Part shown: piece after piece, positions 42,653-50,961 of the stretch | Layout: every line of letters starts with the position of its first letter | Position numbering within the stretch: the first letter of the stretch is position 1 | Position numbers and translations under genes: made by a program | DNA from: Rubellimicrobium rubrum | Lineage (GTDB): Bacteria; Pseudomonadota; Alphaproteobacteria; Rhodobacterales; Rhodobacteraceae | Assembly (NCBI RefSeq): GCF_006152115.1 | Contig: NZ_VDFU01000007.1 | Location: 1-64,000, forward strand | Direction: 5' to 3' | Length of the DNA stretch: 64,000 bases | Notes under the pieces: model-generated | What the model saw: only the letters and a program-made list of their open reading frames with translations | Told to the model about the DNA's origin: nothing | Database searches by the model: none

Positions 42653-45600
42653 ATGTCATTGTTTTCCGTCCAGCCATCCCGGTCAGTTCGTTCGCGCACG
42701 TTCGCGGTCGCGTCCCTCCGCGTGGATACCATGCTGCGAGCTATTCGCTTCGACCGCGCCATCCTGTTGCAGACCCTGGCCGTGACCACCTTGGCAATTG
42801 TGGCAGCCGTTCTGCTGGCCCATGTGACCTTTCCGGCGCTTGTCGGCCTTACCCTGCGCGAGGTTGGCCTCGCTGTCGCAGTAACGGCCGGACTCGTGGC
42901 GGCTCCGATCGGGTTCGGTCTCGTGCAGGTGATCCGCTCGGTAACGGTGCACCGGCAGCGTCTTGCGGAACGGGAGGTTCTGCTGGCCCAAGTGCAGCGG
43001 TTCGTCGACGTCGGCTACTGGGAGCTCTGCCTAAACACCAGAACCTTTCGACTTTCGGAGACCATGCACGAGTTGCTCGGCGACGCGGGCCACTCGCTAC
43101 AACTCACCTGCGCTGGACTCCTCCAGATGGCTGTTGCCAAGGACCGTCCGGCCCTTGCCGTAACATTCGAGGAGTTGGCCGCCGGGATTTCTTGTCGGCA
43201 AGTCGAATTCGATCTGCAGAGATCCGACGGACGCATCAGAACGTTTCGGTTGATCGGCGCCAAGAAGTTGTCCGGACCGCATCAAAGCCCCAAGGCGTTC
43301 GGGGCCATTCAGGACATTACCGAGCAGAGAGAGATGGAGGCCGCCCTCCGCGCGAGCGAAGATCATTACCGTCATGCCGTCGATCTCAATCCACAGATCC
43401 CCTGGATGGAGGACGCCCACGGTAACAGCCTTGAGATCTCCCCCCGCTGGGTCGAGCTGACCGGCCTGACCGTCGAAGAGAGCAAGGGAACAAACTGGGT
43501 TCACATCCTGCATCCCGACGATTACGAGCAGACCGTGCACCTCTGGGAAGAGGCCTTGCGGCGTGGCTACGACTATGATGTCGAGTACCGCCTTCGGCTG
43601 GCCGATGGAACCTATCGTTGGTTCAGGGCTCGGGCTTCGGCGCGAAGAACCGACGAAGGCGAAATCCTCTGTTGGTATGGTACGCTAGAGGACATCCACG
43701 AGCGAAAGACGGCGGACATCGCGCTCCGGGCCAGCGAAGCCTTCGCGGCCAGTATTCTGCACGGCAGCACCGACTGCGTCGAAGTCATCGGTCTGGACGG
43801 TCTCTTTCAGTACATGAACCCTCCAGGTCGCAAGCTTCTGGACATTGACACTGTTGAACCATTCCTCGACCAAAACTGGACTGACCTGTGGCCACTAAAC
43901 GACGCGCCACGGATCCGAGAGGCCGTGGATCAGGCGGCGAGCGGGCGGTCAGTCCGCTTCACAAGCTCTCGCCCGACCCACAAGGGTGTGCAGCGCTGGT
44001 GGGACGTCTGCCTCTCGCCGATACCTGGCCCCGATGGTCAGCCGGCCCGCCTGCTCTGCACCTCTCGCGATGTCACGGCCAGCCGTGTTGCCCAGGTCGA
44101 GCTCGAGCGCGCAAAGGAGGATGCCGAAGCCACCGCCAGAGTGCTGCGCAACGTTCTGGAAAGCACCACGGATAGCGTTCTGATCCTCGATCGCGAATGG
44201 GAGATCCGATTCATCAATGAGCGGGCGCGGGCCCTTCTGCTATCCGGCCGGCCAGTCCTGGATCAGCGACTGTGGCAGCTTGCCCCCATGCTCGTGGGCA
44301 CAGTGTTCGAGGATCGCCTGCGCACGGCTGCAAGCGGCGGAACGGTGGTGAGCTTTGAGGAATACTGTGAGCCCTTGGCCGCGTGGCTCGAAGTGCATGC
44401 CTATCCTTCTGCAGCCGGCTTGTCGGTGTTCTTCCGAGACGTGAGCAGCAAACGACAGTCCCTGCACGAACTCGAGTACTTGGCGCATCATGACAGCCTG
44501 ACAGGCTTGCTCAACCGAGCTGCTCTCAGAAGCCATCTGGACCGAACACTCATTGCCACGTCGCCGGAGTGTCCGACTGCGCTCCTGTTCCTCGATCTCG
44601 ACGAGTTCAAGTCAGTGAATGACTCATTAGGTCATCAAGCGGGAGATCACCTGCTTCGCCTCGCAGCGTCGCGTCTGCGGACATGCCTGCGGGACACCGA
44701 CGTGATCGCGCGCTTTGGAGGCGACGAGTTCGCGGTCGTATACTCCGGTTCGAGACATCCCGACGACATAGGCACATTGGCGAAGCGCATCATTGAAGCT
44801 CTCAGCAAGCCCTACCCATTCGAGGATCGGCATGTCGTCGTCGGAGCCAGCGTCGGCATCGCCTTGGCGAACAGCGCCGAGGCCGAGGCAGACGACCTCC
44901 TGAAACGGGCGGATATAGCCCTTTACAGGGCTAAGTCGGAGGGACGCGGGTGCTTCCGCTTCTTCGAGACCGGAATGGACGACGACGCGGTCAAGAGCCA
45001 GGAACTGAGAGCCGATCTGCGAAATGCCTTGAGCGGCGATGAGCTTCGCCTCCGCTTCCAGCCCATCATGAATCTACAAACTTCGGCTGTTGCCGGGTTC
45101 GAAGCCCTGTTGCGGTGGCAGCATCCCCGCAGGGGACTGACCTCGCCAGCAGAGTTCATCGGTCTTGCCGAGATGACCGGAGCCATCATCGACATCGATC
45201 GCTGGGTTCTGCGGAAGGCCTGTGCGACTGCAGCCCAATGGCCAGGCGACTTGTCGATCTCGGTCAACCTTACGGCTGGCCAGTTCAAGGAGCAGGGTCT
45301 TGTTGACGCTGTGGCTACCGCCTTGGTCGAAAGCAATCTCCCTGCCGACCGGCTTCGGCTTGAGATCACGGAGGCAGCGCTCCTCCAGGACAGCGAGAGC
45401 GTCCGTGCCATGCTCGCCAGCCTGCGCCAGATGGGAGTGCGGATCTCCATAGACGATTTCGGAACCGGATACTCTTCGCTTGGCTATCTTCGACGGTTTC
45501 AGATCGACAACATCAAGATCGACCGAAGCTTCGTGGCTGATCTGAACGGCGACGCCCGAACCACCCCCATCCTCCGTGCTATCACGACGCTCGGTCAGGA

Positions 45601-45784
45601 TCTTGGAATCTCCATCACGGCCGAGGGCATAGAGACCCCTTGGCAGGCAGACCGACTTCAGACCATGGGCTGCCACGAAGGCCAAGGCTTTCACTTCGGT
45701 GCTCCACTGGATGCTTTCGAGGTATGCGATTTCATCTCGGCGAACAGGCAGGGACGCCACGTCAGCGCTCTCGTCGAGAGATGA
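42653..45784 (+). CDS. PAS-PAS-PAS-PAS-GGDEF-EAL cyclic-di-GMP signalling protein
   Basis: A 1043-residue membrane-linked regulator of cyclic-di-GMP. Two hydrophobic segments at about residues 37-60 and 66-95 are followed by about four PAS-type sensor repeats: residues 110-225 (WELCLNTRTF), 240-355 (PAS_3-like with WVHILHPDDYEQTV and EYRLRLADGTYRWFRARA), 360-480 and 485-590. The GGDEF domain (600-765) has LTGLLNRAAL, DLDEFKSVNDSLGH and an intact FGGDEFAV. The EAL domain (785-1030) has GFEALLRWQHPRRG, NLTAGQF, LEITEA, the metal-binding DDFGTGYSSL and a late ITAEGIET. Both catalytic halves look competent. A start at 42731 (MLRAIRFDRA) is the alternative. It stands alone and could tune polysaccharide production. 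Confidence 0.9.
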   Translation: MSLFSVQPSRSVRSRTFAVASLRVDTMLRAIRFDRAILLQTLAVTTLAIVAAVLLAHVTFPALVGLTLREVGLAVAVTAGLVAAPIGFGLVQVIRSVTVHRQRLAEREVLLAQVQRFVDVGYWELCLNTRTFRLSETMHELLGDAGHSLQLTCAGLLQMAVAKDRPALAVTFEELAAGISCRQVEFDLQRSDGRIRTFRLIGAKKLSGPHQSPKAFGAIQDITEQREMEAALRASEDHYRHAVDLNPQIPWMEDAHGNSLEISPRWVELTGLTVEESKGTNWVHILHPDDYEQTVHLWEEALRRGYDYDVEYRLRLADGTYRWFRARASARRTDEGEILCWYGTLEDIHERKTADIALRASEAFAASILHGSTDCVEVIGLDGLFQYMNPPGRKLLDIDTVEPFLDQNWTDLWPLNDAPRIREAVDQAASGRSVRFTSSRPTHKGVQRWWDVCLSPIPGPDGQPARLLCTSRDVTASRVAQVELERAKEDAEATARVLRNVLESTTDSVLILDREWEIRFINERARALLLSGRPVLDQRLWQLAPMLVGTVFEDRLRTAASGGTVVSFEEYCEPLAAWLEVHAYPSAAGLSVFFRDVSSKRQSLHELEYLAHHDSLTGLLNRAALRSHLDRTLIATSPECPTALLFLDLDEFKSVNDSLGHQAGDHLLRLAASRLRTCLRDTDVIARFGGDEFAVVYSGSRHPDDIGTLAKRIIEALSKPYPFEDRHVVVGASVGIALANSAEAEADDLLKRADIALYRAKSEGRGCFRFFETGMDDDAVKSQELRADLRNALSGDELRLRFQPIMNLQTSAVAGFEALLRWQHPRRGLTSPAEFIGLAEMTGAIIDIDRWVLRKACATAAQWPGDLSISVNLTAGQFKEQGLVDAVATALVESNLPADRLRLEITEAALLQDSESVRAMLASLRQMGVRISIDDFGTGYSSLGYLRRFQIDNIKIDRSFVADLNGDARTTPILRAITTLGQDLGISITAEGIETPWQADRLQTMGCHEGQGFHFGAPLDAFEVCDFISANRQGRHVSALVER

Positions 45785-45836
45785 AGCTGCCAATGGTCCC
45801 GTCCTGATCACCGCAGGGCACCCTCATGTCGGATGC

Positions 45837-46586
45837 CTAGAACCTGCCCGCGCGCCGGAGCGAGTTGATAGTCTGGCGCAACTCCGTCGCAAGGTCGAAG
45901 CGGTCTGCTTGCGCGTCAAGGACACGGAACCGTCCCGTGCGTTCGTGTCCAGGGACGAAGAAGCCGCCCCGGTTATCGACGGTGAGCAGGACATCAATGC
46001 CACCCGGCACCGGATCGAAAGAGATCTCGACCTCCTCGATGTCCCAGTCGCCTCTGCCCACAGGCCGGAAGTCGAACTCCTGCACGAAGGGGTTGGAGCG
46101 GCGGGGATTGTACTCGACCTCGGTCTCCACAAGGTGAAAGCCGGCTCGCTCCAGCCCATCAAAGACAGCGTTCATGGCGTGGGTAGGTAGGACCCGGATC
46201 GCGTCGGCGTCCCTTGGATCGATGGCACCGGTCACATCAAGGCGTGTCTTGAGGACCGTTGACGTGGTACCAATGGTGATCGGGCACGATGCGGGCAGGC
46301 GGATACGGAACGGCAGGTTCACCTTGCTCCCGGCCTCAACGCGCCCAGGCTGGAGTTTAGCCTCGCCCAAGTTGATCTCGGCATAGACCTTGTCATCACC
46401 TCGTGTCTCGACACGCGCGCGGGTGACGATCTCGAGGACGACACCGCGGATGTCCTGTTTATGGTCACCGCCGCTGATGCGAATTTCTCCGGCGATCTCA
46501 CCGCCCGGGACCGCTTCGGATGCGTGCAGGACGGTCTCAACGCTCGCGCCGCCGATGCCGATGCTCCGAAGTATACCTTTGAACAT
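45837..46586 (-). CDS. Spo0M-like (arrestin-fold) protein
   Basis: A 249-residue cytoplasmic protein of the SpoOM family, which has an arrestin-like two-sandwich fold. The start FKGILRSIGIGGASVETVL and the following VPGGEIAGEIRISGG match the family, as do the C-terminal EVEISFDPVPGGIDVLLTVDN and FFVPGHERTGRF segments. In Bacillus Spo0M affects sporulation and cell-shape functions; its role in Gram-negative bacteria is unknown. It is convergent with the GGDEF-EAL gene 52 bp away, and no operon partner is visible. Confidence 0.87.
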   Translation of the reverse strand: MFKGILRSIGIGGASVETVLHASEAVPGGEIAGEIRISGGDHKQDIRGVVLEIVTRARVETRGDDKVYAEINLGEAKLQPGRVEAGSKVNLPFRIRLPASCPITIGTTSTVLKTRLDVTGAIDPRDADAIRVLPTHAMNAVFDGLERAGFHLVETEVEYNPRRSNPFVQEFDFRPVGRGDWDIEEVEISFDPVPGGIDVLLTVDNRGGFFVPGHERTGRFRVLDAQADRFDLATELRQTINSLRRAGRF

Positions 46587-47100
46587 GTAAACCCCCAGTT
46601 CGACACCCAGCAGCTATGTACGATTGGGCGCCGTAGAAGAGGGGTAGCGAGCCAAAATCGACTGGTCACAGCCGAAGAACGTTGCTCTTCGGATCTCATC
46701 ACCACGAGTGTGGGTCGAAGCTGGCTGGCAGAACTGGCTTGCTGACCATTCCGGCCAAAGCCTTCTGCAAGGGATGGCTCTAGAGCCAGCAACCGCCTCC
46801 TGATCGTGCATCGCCCGGCTCCTCAGCATAGACGACACGGCCGGCAGAGTGGAGCGGCTGGTTCCCGAGTATGATGCTGTGGTCGATTGGACGACCAAGT
46901 AACCTTGGTCGAGAGAGTTGGCCTTGGCTCACGGACCAGCCGGTGCCGCACGGGCTGCCGCAGGCGGAAACCGGTCCCGTGATCGGGATCTGCTCCTGCG
47001 CATTGCCGCCCTGAGAGATAGGCGCGATGCGAACGCCATTCCGGCTGGGCAATGCACTGGTGAACTTATGGTTCACGGCCCACCGTCCACGGCTAAAACC
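46587..47100. other. Region with no supported gene
   Basis: About 510 bp upstream of the Spo0M-like gene. Frames are open on both strands, but none has a recognisable motif or convincing ribosome site. It may contain the spo0M promoter. Confidence 0.3.
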
Positions 47101-47403
47101 TCACGACAGGAGCCAACCGATGACCTTGGTCAGACAGAGCAAGGCACCGCCAAGAATGCAAAGGCCAAAGATGAGACCCGGCAGCAGCCACCAGCCGGCC
47201 GGGAAGCCAGCATTCCTTCCGTAGTCAGAGAACTCACCCCTGTTCTGAAACGGCAGTGCATCGTTCGACCAGTTCGCGTTCCATGACGACAGGCCGGTTC
47301 GCGATCTGACCGCGGTCTCTCGCTTGAATGAGTGGGTATCGGCCGGTGAGCGTTCCGAAACGTCCTCTGACGCGTCGAAGAGATCCGAGGAGCGAGTCAT
47401 CAT
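47101..47403 (-). CDS. Small hypothetical membrane protein
   Basis: A frame of 100 residues with a charged, Ser-rich N-terminal half and one strong hydrophobic helix at about residues 70-98 (GWWLLPGLIFGLCILGGALL). TAGGAT lies six bases before the ATG, a plausible ribosome site. I do not recognise a family. The single C-terminal helix suggests an inner-membrane tail anchor. It is isolated, with gene-poor DNA on both sides. Confidence 0.45.
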   Translation of the reverse strand: MMTRSSDLFDASEDVSERSPADTHSFKRETAVRSRTGLSSWNANWSNDALPFQNRGEFSDYGRNAGFPAGWWLLPGLIFGLCILGGALLCLTKVIGWLLS

Positions 47404-47984
47404 GAAATCCTATGAGAAATGAGGTGACCTTTGCGGAGCATGCCTAACTCCGCTCGGCCAGGGTGGCAGGGACCCAGCGCGACCAGACCCGACGCCTGTC
47501 TTCATGCAGCAGGTTGGCAAGGAGTCAGCACATCGGCACTGATTCCGGCCGCTCACGCCTCCATCACCGGTCGATTGGACTAGCGGCTGCTCGCACATCG
47601 GATGGTCCTGATTCATTGCGTTCCCGCTCCAGAACCAAGCACGTCGCGCTGTGCGGGCTCGCCGGCTCAGTAGCAACGATGATGGAAAGTCGCTAATCAG
47701 CGCTGAATGAAATCAGGGTTTTAGGAGGAAACAGTTTGTCGACGGAAGGGCTGGCGCCTTGTTGCAGCCACGTTCCAGGGACGGCAAACAGCAGCGTGTC
47801 GATGCGAAGCACACCTCGCTGATGACACCCGCGCACACCGCCTTCGAGATCAAGCGTGGTTTAGCATTCTTTGTAGATTGGAGGTCGTCGGACGAAGTCC
47901 GATCCCGTCCCTTCGATCGGTCTTGGGGTGATCGGCACGGATCAGGTTGCGTTCATTCAGGCGAAGGAGCTGGATTTATTGGGG
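47404..47984. other. Intergenic region downstream of the sugar ABC operon
   Basis: About 580 bp with no supportable gene. A perfect 6-bp stem with a GAA loop (TCGGAC/GTCCGA) lies at 47888-47902, downstream of the ABC ATPase gene on the minus strand. It lacks a T-run, so it is at best a weak terminator candidate. Confidence 0.3.
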
Positions 47985-48746
47985 TCACCCGCCGACCATC
48001 AGGCGCACCACCTCTTCATGCGTGGTTTCGCTGATCCGCCTCTCGCCGGCCCGCACGCCACGACGCAGGACGATGATCCGGTCGGACACAGCGAAGATGT
48101 CCTGCAGGTTGTGTGAAATGAAGACCACGCCGCGACCCTGAGCCTTGAGTTGGTGGATCAGGGAGATCACCTTGCGCTGCTCGGGCACGCCGAGGGCGGC
48201 CGTCGGCTCATCCATGATGAGGACGCGCGCGTTCCAGTAAACGGCCCTGCCTATGGCAACCGCCTGTCGCTGCCCCCCCGAGAAGTTCGAGACCGGTGCA
48301 TCCATGCGCTTCACGTGGAAGTCGAGAAGCGCCATCGTCTCGCGCGCGGCCTCCGCCATCCTTCTGCGGTCTAGCACCGGGAGGAAGCCCATGGCCTTTC
48401 GCATCGGCTCGCGGCCAAGAAAGATGTTGGCTCCGATGGACAGATTGTCGGCCAGCGCGAGATCCTGGTAGATCGTCTCGATTCCCCGCTCGCGGGCTTC
48501 CTGAGGGGACGAGAACGTCACCCGCTGCCCGTCCAGTAGGATGTCGCCGCTGGTTGGCTTGTAGACCCCCGAGATCGCCTTGATGAGAGTCGTCTTGCCC
48601 GCCCCATTGTCGCCGGCCAGCGCCACGACCTCACCGGGATGAAGGGCCATCGACAGATCCGATAGCGCCTGGACGGGACCAAAGCTCTTGGAGAGATGCC
48701 GGACCTCGAGCAAGGGGACGGAAGGCGCCTGAGCCATGTCATTCAT
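47985..48746 (-). CDS. Sugar ABC transporter ATP-binding protein (FrcA-like)
   Basis: A single-domain ATPase of 253 residues that powers uptake through the adjacent permease. Walker A is GDNGAGKTT near residue 46, the Q-loop is in TIYQDLAL, the ABC signature is NFSGGQRQAVAIGRA near 148, Walker B is VLIMDEPTAAL near 170, and the H-loop His is in VFISHNL. Single-domain length and the GDNGAGK-type P-loop match the fructose transporter subunit FrcA rather than the double-ATPase RbsA. The ATG at 48746 follows GGAGG within the 3' end of the permease gene. Confidence 0.9.
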   Translation of the reverse strand: MNDMAQAPSVPLLEVRHLSKSFGPVQALSDLSMALHPGEVVALAGDNGAGKTTLIKAISGVYKPTSGDILLDGQRVTFSSPQEARERGIETIYQDLALADNLSIGANIFLGREPMRKAMGFLPVLDRRRMAEAARETMALLDFHVKRMDAPVSNFSGGQRQAVAIGRAVYWNARVLIMDEPTAALGVPEQRKVISLIHQLKAQGRGVVFISHNLQDIFAVSDRIIVLRRGVRAGERRISETTHEEVVRLMVGG

Positions 48747-49803
48747 TCTGTCGCCCTCCTGCGAAGGACCGCTGCGCCTGGTCTATGAGAACCGAGATGA
48801 TGATCACCACACCGACCGAGATAAACTGCCAGAACGGCTTTACGTTGACGAAGACCAGTCCGTACTGGATGACCGCGATGACGAAAGAGCCCGCGACGGT
48901 GCCGAGGATCGTTCCCGACCCGCCGAACAGGGACGCTCCGCCAATCACGACGGCCGCGACGCAGTCGAGCAGCAGGGGCTCGCCCGCCTGGGCGGCACCA
49001 GCGCTGAATCGTGCGGTGTAAAGCACGCCTGCAAGGCCTGCGCAGGCCCCCGACAGAATGTAGAGGCGCAACAAGTGACCCTTGATGTCGATCCCGGCGC
49101 GACGCGCAGCCTGCGGATTCGATCCCACGGCGTAATTGTGCTGCCCAAAGCGAGTCTGGCTTAAGACATAATGCATCACCATGACGAAGACGGCGGTCAC
49201 GATCACGACCCATGGCACGCCGGCAATCCGGCCGTTGCCCAAGGCTGTCAGAAAGGAATTGGTGACCGGTACGGTTGTCCCGCCCGCCAGAAGAAACGCA
49301 ACGCCCCTCGCCACGCCGAACATGCCCAGGGTCCCGATGAATGGCGGCACCTTGAGGCGGGATACCAGCAATCCGTTCACCGCGCCCGGGACGCAGGCCA
49401 CCAGGATGCCCACGAGGAATCCCAGAAGAACCGCGAATGGAAGGGGCATGAGCGGGGTGGCCCAGGCGACCACATGGGCGCAGACCACGGCTGCCAGCCC
49501 CATGATGAAGCCCATCGACAGATCGATCCCGCCCGAGATGATGACGAACGTCTGCCCTGTCGCGAGAAGCAACGGCGCCACCGCGAAGACCGCGATGGAC
49601 TGCAGGTTGTAGGCGTTGATGATGAAGGTGCCGCCGTAGGACATGCGTGCCCAGGCCTCGAACACCAGGATCAGCCCGGCCAAGAAGAGCCACGCGCGAA
49701 GGTTGGCGATCCGTTGCAGGAGAGTGAGCCGGACATCCGCGTGGTCGGCCGGGGGCGCGACATGAACCGGGGTCGTCCGTTGGATCGAAGGGTCTGAGGT
49801 CAT
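48739..49803 (-). CDS. Sugar ABC transporter permease (FrcC/RbsC-like)
   Basis: A 354-residue polytopic permease with about eight to ten membrane helices. It carries the family motifs FVIISGGIDLSMGFIMGLAAV near residue 90 and AVGSNPQAARRAGIDIKGH near 225, the cytoplasmic coupling segment, then VIGGASLFGGSGTILGTVAG near 290. It would form the membrane channel for a monosaccharide. It lies between the binding-protein and ATPase genes, overlapping the latter by 8 bp. Confidence 0.92.
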   Translation of the reverse strand: MTSDPSIQRTTPVHVAPPADHADVRLTLLQRIANLRAWLFLAGLILVFEAWARMSYGGTFIINAYNLQSIAVFAVAPLLLATGQTFVIISGGIDLSMGFIMGLAAVVCAHVVAWATPLMPLPFAVLLGFLVGILVACVPGAVNGLLVSRLKVPPFIGTLGMFGVARGVAFLLAGGTTVPVTNSFLTALGNGRIAGVPWVVIVTAVFVMVMHYVLSQTRFGQHNYAVGSNPQAARRAGIDIKGHLLRLYILSGACAGLAGVLYTARFSAGAAQAGEPLLLDCVAAVVIGGASLFGGSGTILGTVAGSFVIAVIQYGLVFVNVKPFWQFISVGVVIIISVLIDQAQRSFAGGRQNE

Positions 49804-49856
49804 GGACGTATCCCGCCAGATGGGGGGCCCGCCTCAAGGACGGACCCCTGTGGGGC

Positions 49857-50846
49857 TCAGTCGGAATAGATGAACTTAGCAACCTCGGGGTCGCTCACGT
49901 TGTCCTTGTTGATGACTGTGAAGCCAGTACCGATGGCGGTCGGGATCGACTGGCCTGTGAGATGGGCGTAGGCCGAAACGACGCCGTAGTAGCCGATCTC
50001 GGCCGGATGCTGGGCGATGGCCACGTCCACCAGCCCGGTGTTGATGTTATCCACGATCGAGGTAGGCGCGTCGAAGGCAATCACCCTGACGTTCCCCGTC
50101 TGGCCCGCCTGCTGAACGCCGTTTGCCGCCCCGAGGGCCGAGAAGAGGTTCGCCCCGAAGACACCCTTGAGATTCGGATTGCGGGCAAAGACCGCCTGGA
50201 GCTGGCTAGCGGCGTTGTTGGCGTCGTTCTCGTTGAACTGGGTCTCGAGCACTTCGACATTGGGAAAATTCTCGGCCATCTCGGCTTTAAAGCCTTCTTC
50301 GCGCTGGTCCGTCGTGGAGATGCCGGGGTTCACGTTCGACACGTAAACCTGGCCTTCGCCGCCGATGGCCTCGGCCAGGGCCCTCGCCGCCATGCGTCCG
50401 CCCAGCACGTTGTCCGACGCGATGTAGGACAACGGGAAGTCGGCGTCGCCCGAACCGGTCTGGTAAACGCCTGTGCCGATGAAGGTATCAACGGTGATGA
50501 CCGGGATGCCTGCGTCATGGGCCCGGCGGAGTGGCTCGACGAGTTGGGTTTTGTCCGTCGGCGCTATCAGGATCGCGTCGGGGCCCCGGGCGATCACGGC
50601 GTCCAGCACCGGCACCTGCGTCACCGGGTTGAAATCCGCCGCGCCCTGGAACACCAGTTCCACGCCCAAGGCATCGGCCGCGGCCTGCGCGCCGCGCTGC
50701 ATGGTGATATAGAAGGCGTCAGTCGTCAGGCCGGGAACAAGGGCGATCGTGTATTGCGGCTGATCCTGCGCGAACGTGGCATGCGGCAAGACTCCGGCGG
50801 CAAGCGCAGCCATGGCGGCAGCGCCCAGTAGAGAACGGCGTTTCAT
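49857..50846 (-). CDS. Periplasmic sugar-binding protein of the ABC transporter (FrcB-like)
   Basis: A 329-residue type I periplasmic binding protein. The signal peptide is at residues 1-26 (MKRRSLLGAAAMAALAAG, cleaved near TFAQD). The mature fold has YTIALVPGLTTDAFY, DAILIAPTDKTQLVEPL, IPVITVDTFI, and GVFGANLFSALGAA. It should confer substrate choice for the FrcC/FrcA-like partners, probably a monosaccharide; exact ligand cannot be read. A palindrome upstream, between it and the fused-kinase gene, is similar to the one before the ROK repressor. Confidence 0.92.
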   Translation of the reverse strand: MKRRSLLGAAAMAALAAGVLPHATFAQDQPQYTIALVPGLTTDAFYITMQRGAQAAADALGVELVFQGAADFNPVTQVPVLDAVIARGPDAILIAPTDKTQLVEPLRRAHDAGIPVITVDTFIGTGVYQTGSGDADFPLSYIASDNVLGGRMAARALAEAIGGEGQVYVSNVNPGISTTDQREEGFKAEMAENFPNVEVLETQFNENDANNAASQLQAVFARNPNLKGVFGANLFSALGAANGVQQAGQTGNVRVIAFDAPTSIVDNINTGLVDVAIAQHPAEIGYYGVVSAYAHLTGQSIPTAIGTGFTVINKDNVSDPEVAKFIYSD

Positions 50847-50935
50847 CGAGTAACCTCCCAGGTTTCAGCGCGCCTGCCGTTTCTGTGCCGGCCCCTGCGC
50901 GCTACCGATTCGCGGCCCTTTGATGACAGCCGAGA

Positions 50936-50961
50936 AGTTTTGTTACATCAAGAAAAAAACT
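50936..50961. promoter_or_regulatory. Palindromic operator-like site upstream of the ABC genes
   Basis: An imperfect inverted repeat with arms AGTTTTnTT and AAnAAAACT around an 8-bp centre. It overlaps the 3' end of the fused-kinase gene and lies about 90 bp before the binding-protein start. It shares a TTTTGT/AGAAAA pattern with the site at 57723-57750, so a common regulator is plausible. Confidence 0.45.

Noticed and set aside
42253-43425. Plus-strand open frame of about 390 codons overlapping the GGDEF-EAL gene
   Set aside because: It overlaps the PAS-GGDEF-EAL gene in another frame and has no motif; only the latter frame carries conserved domains.
47888-47902. Hairpin downstream of the ABC operon as an intrinsic terminator
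   Set aside because: Stem of six pairs without a T-run; kept only as a note in the intergenic entry.
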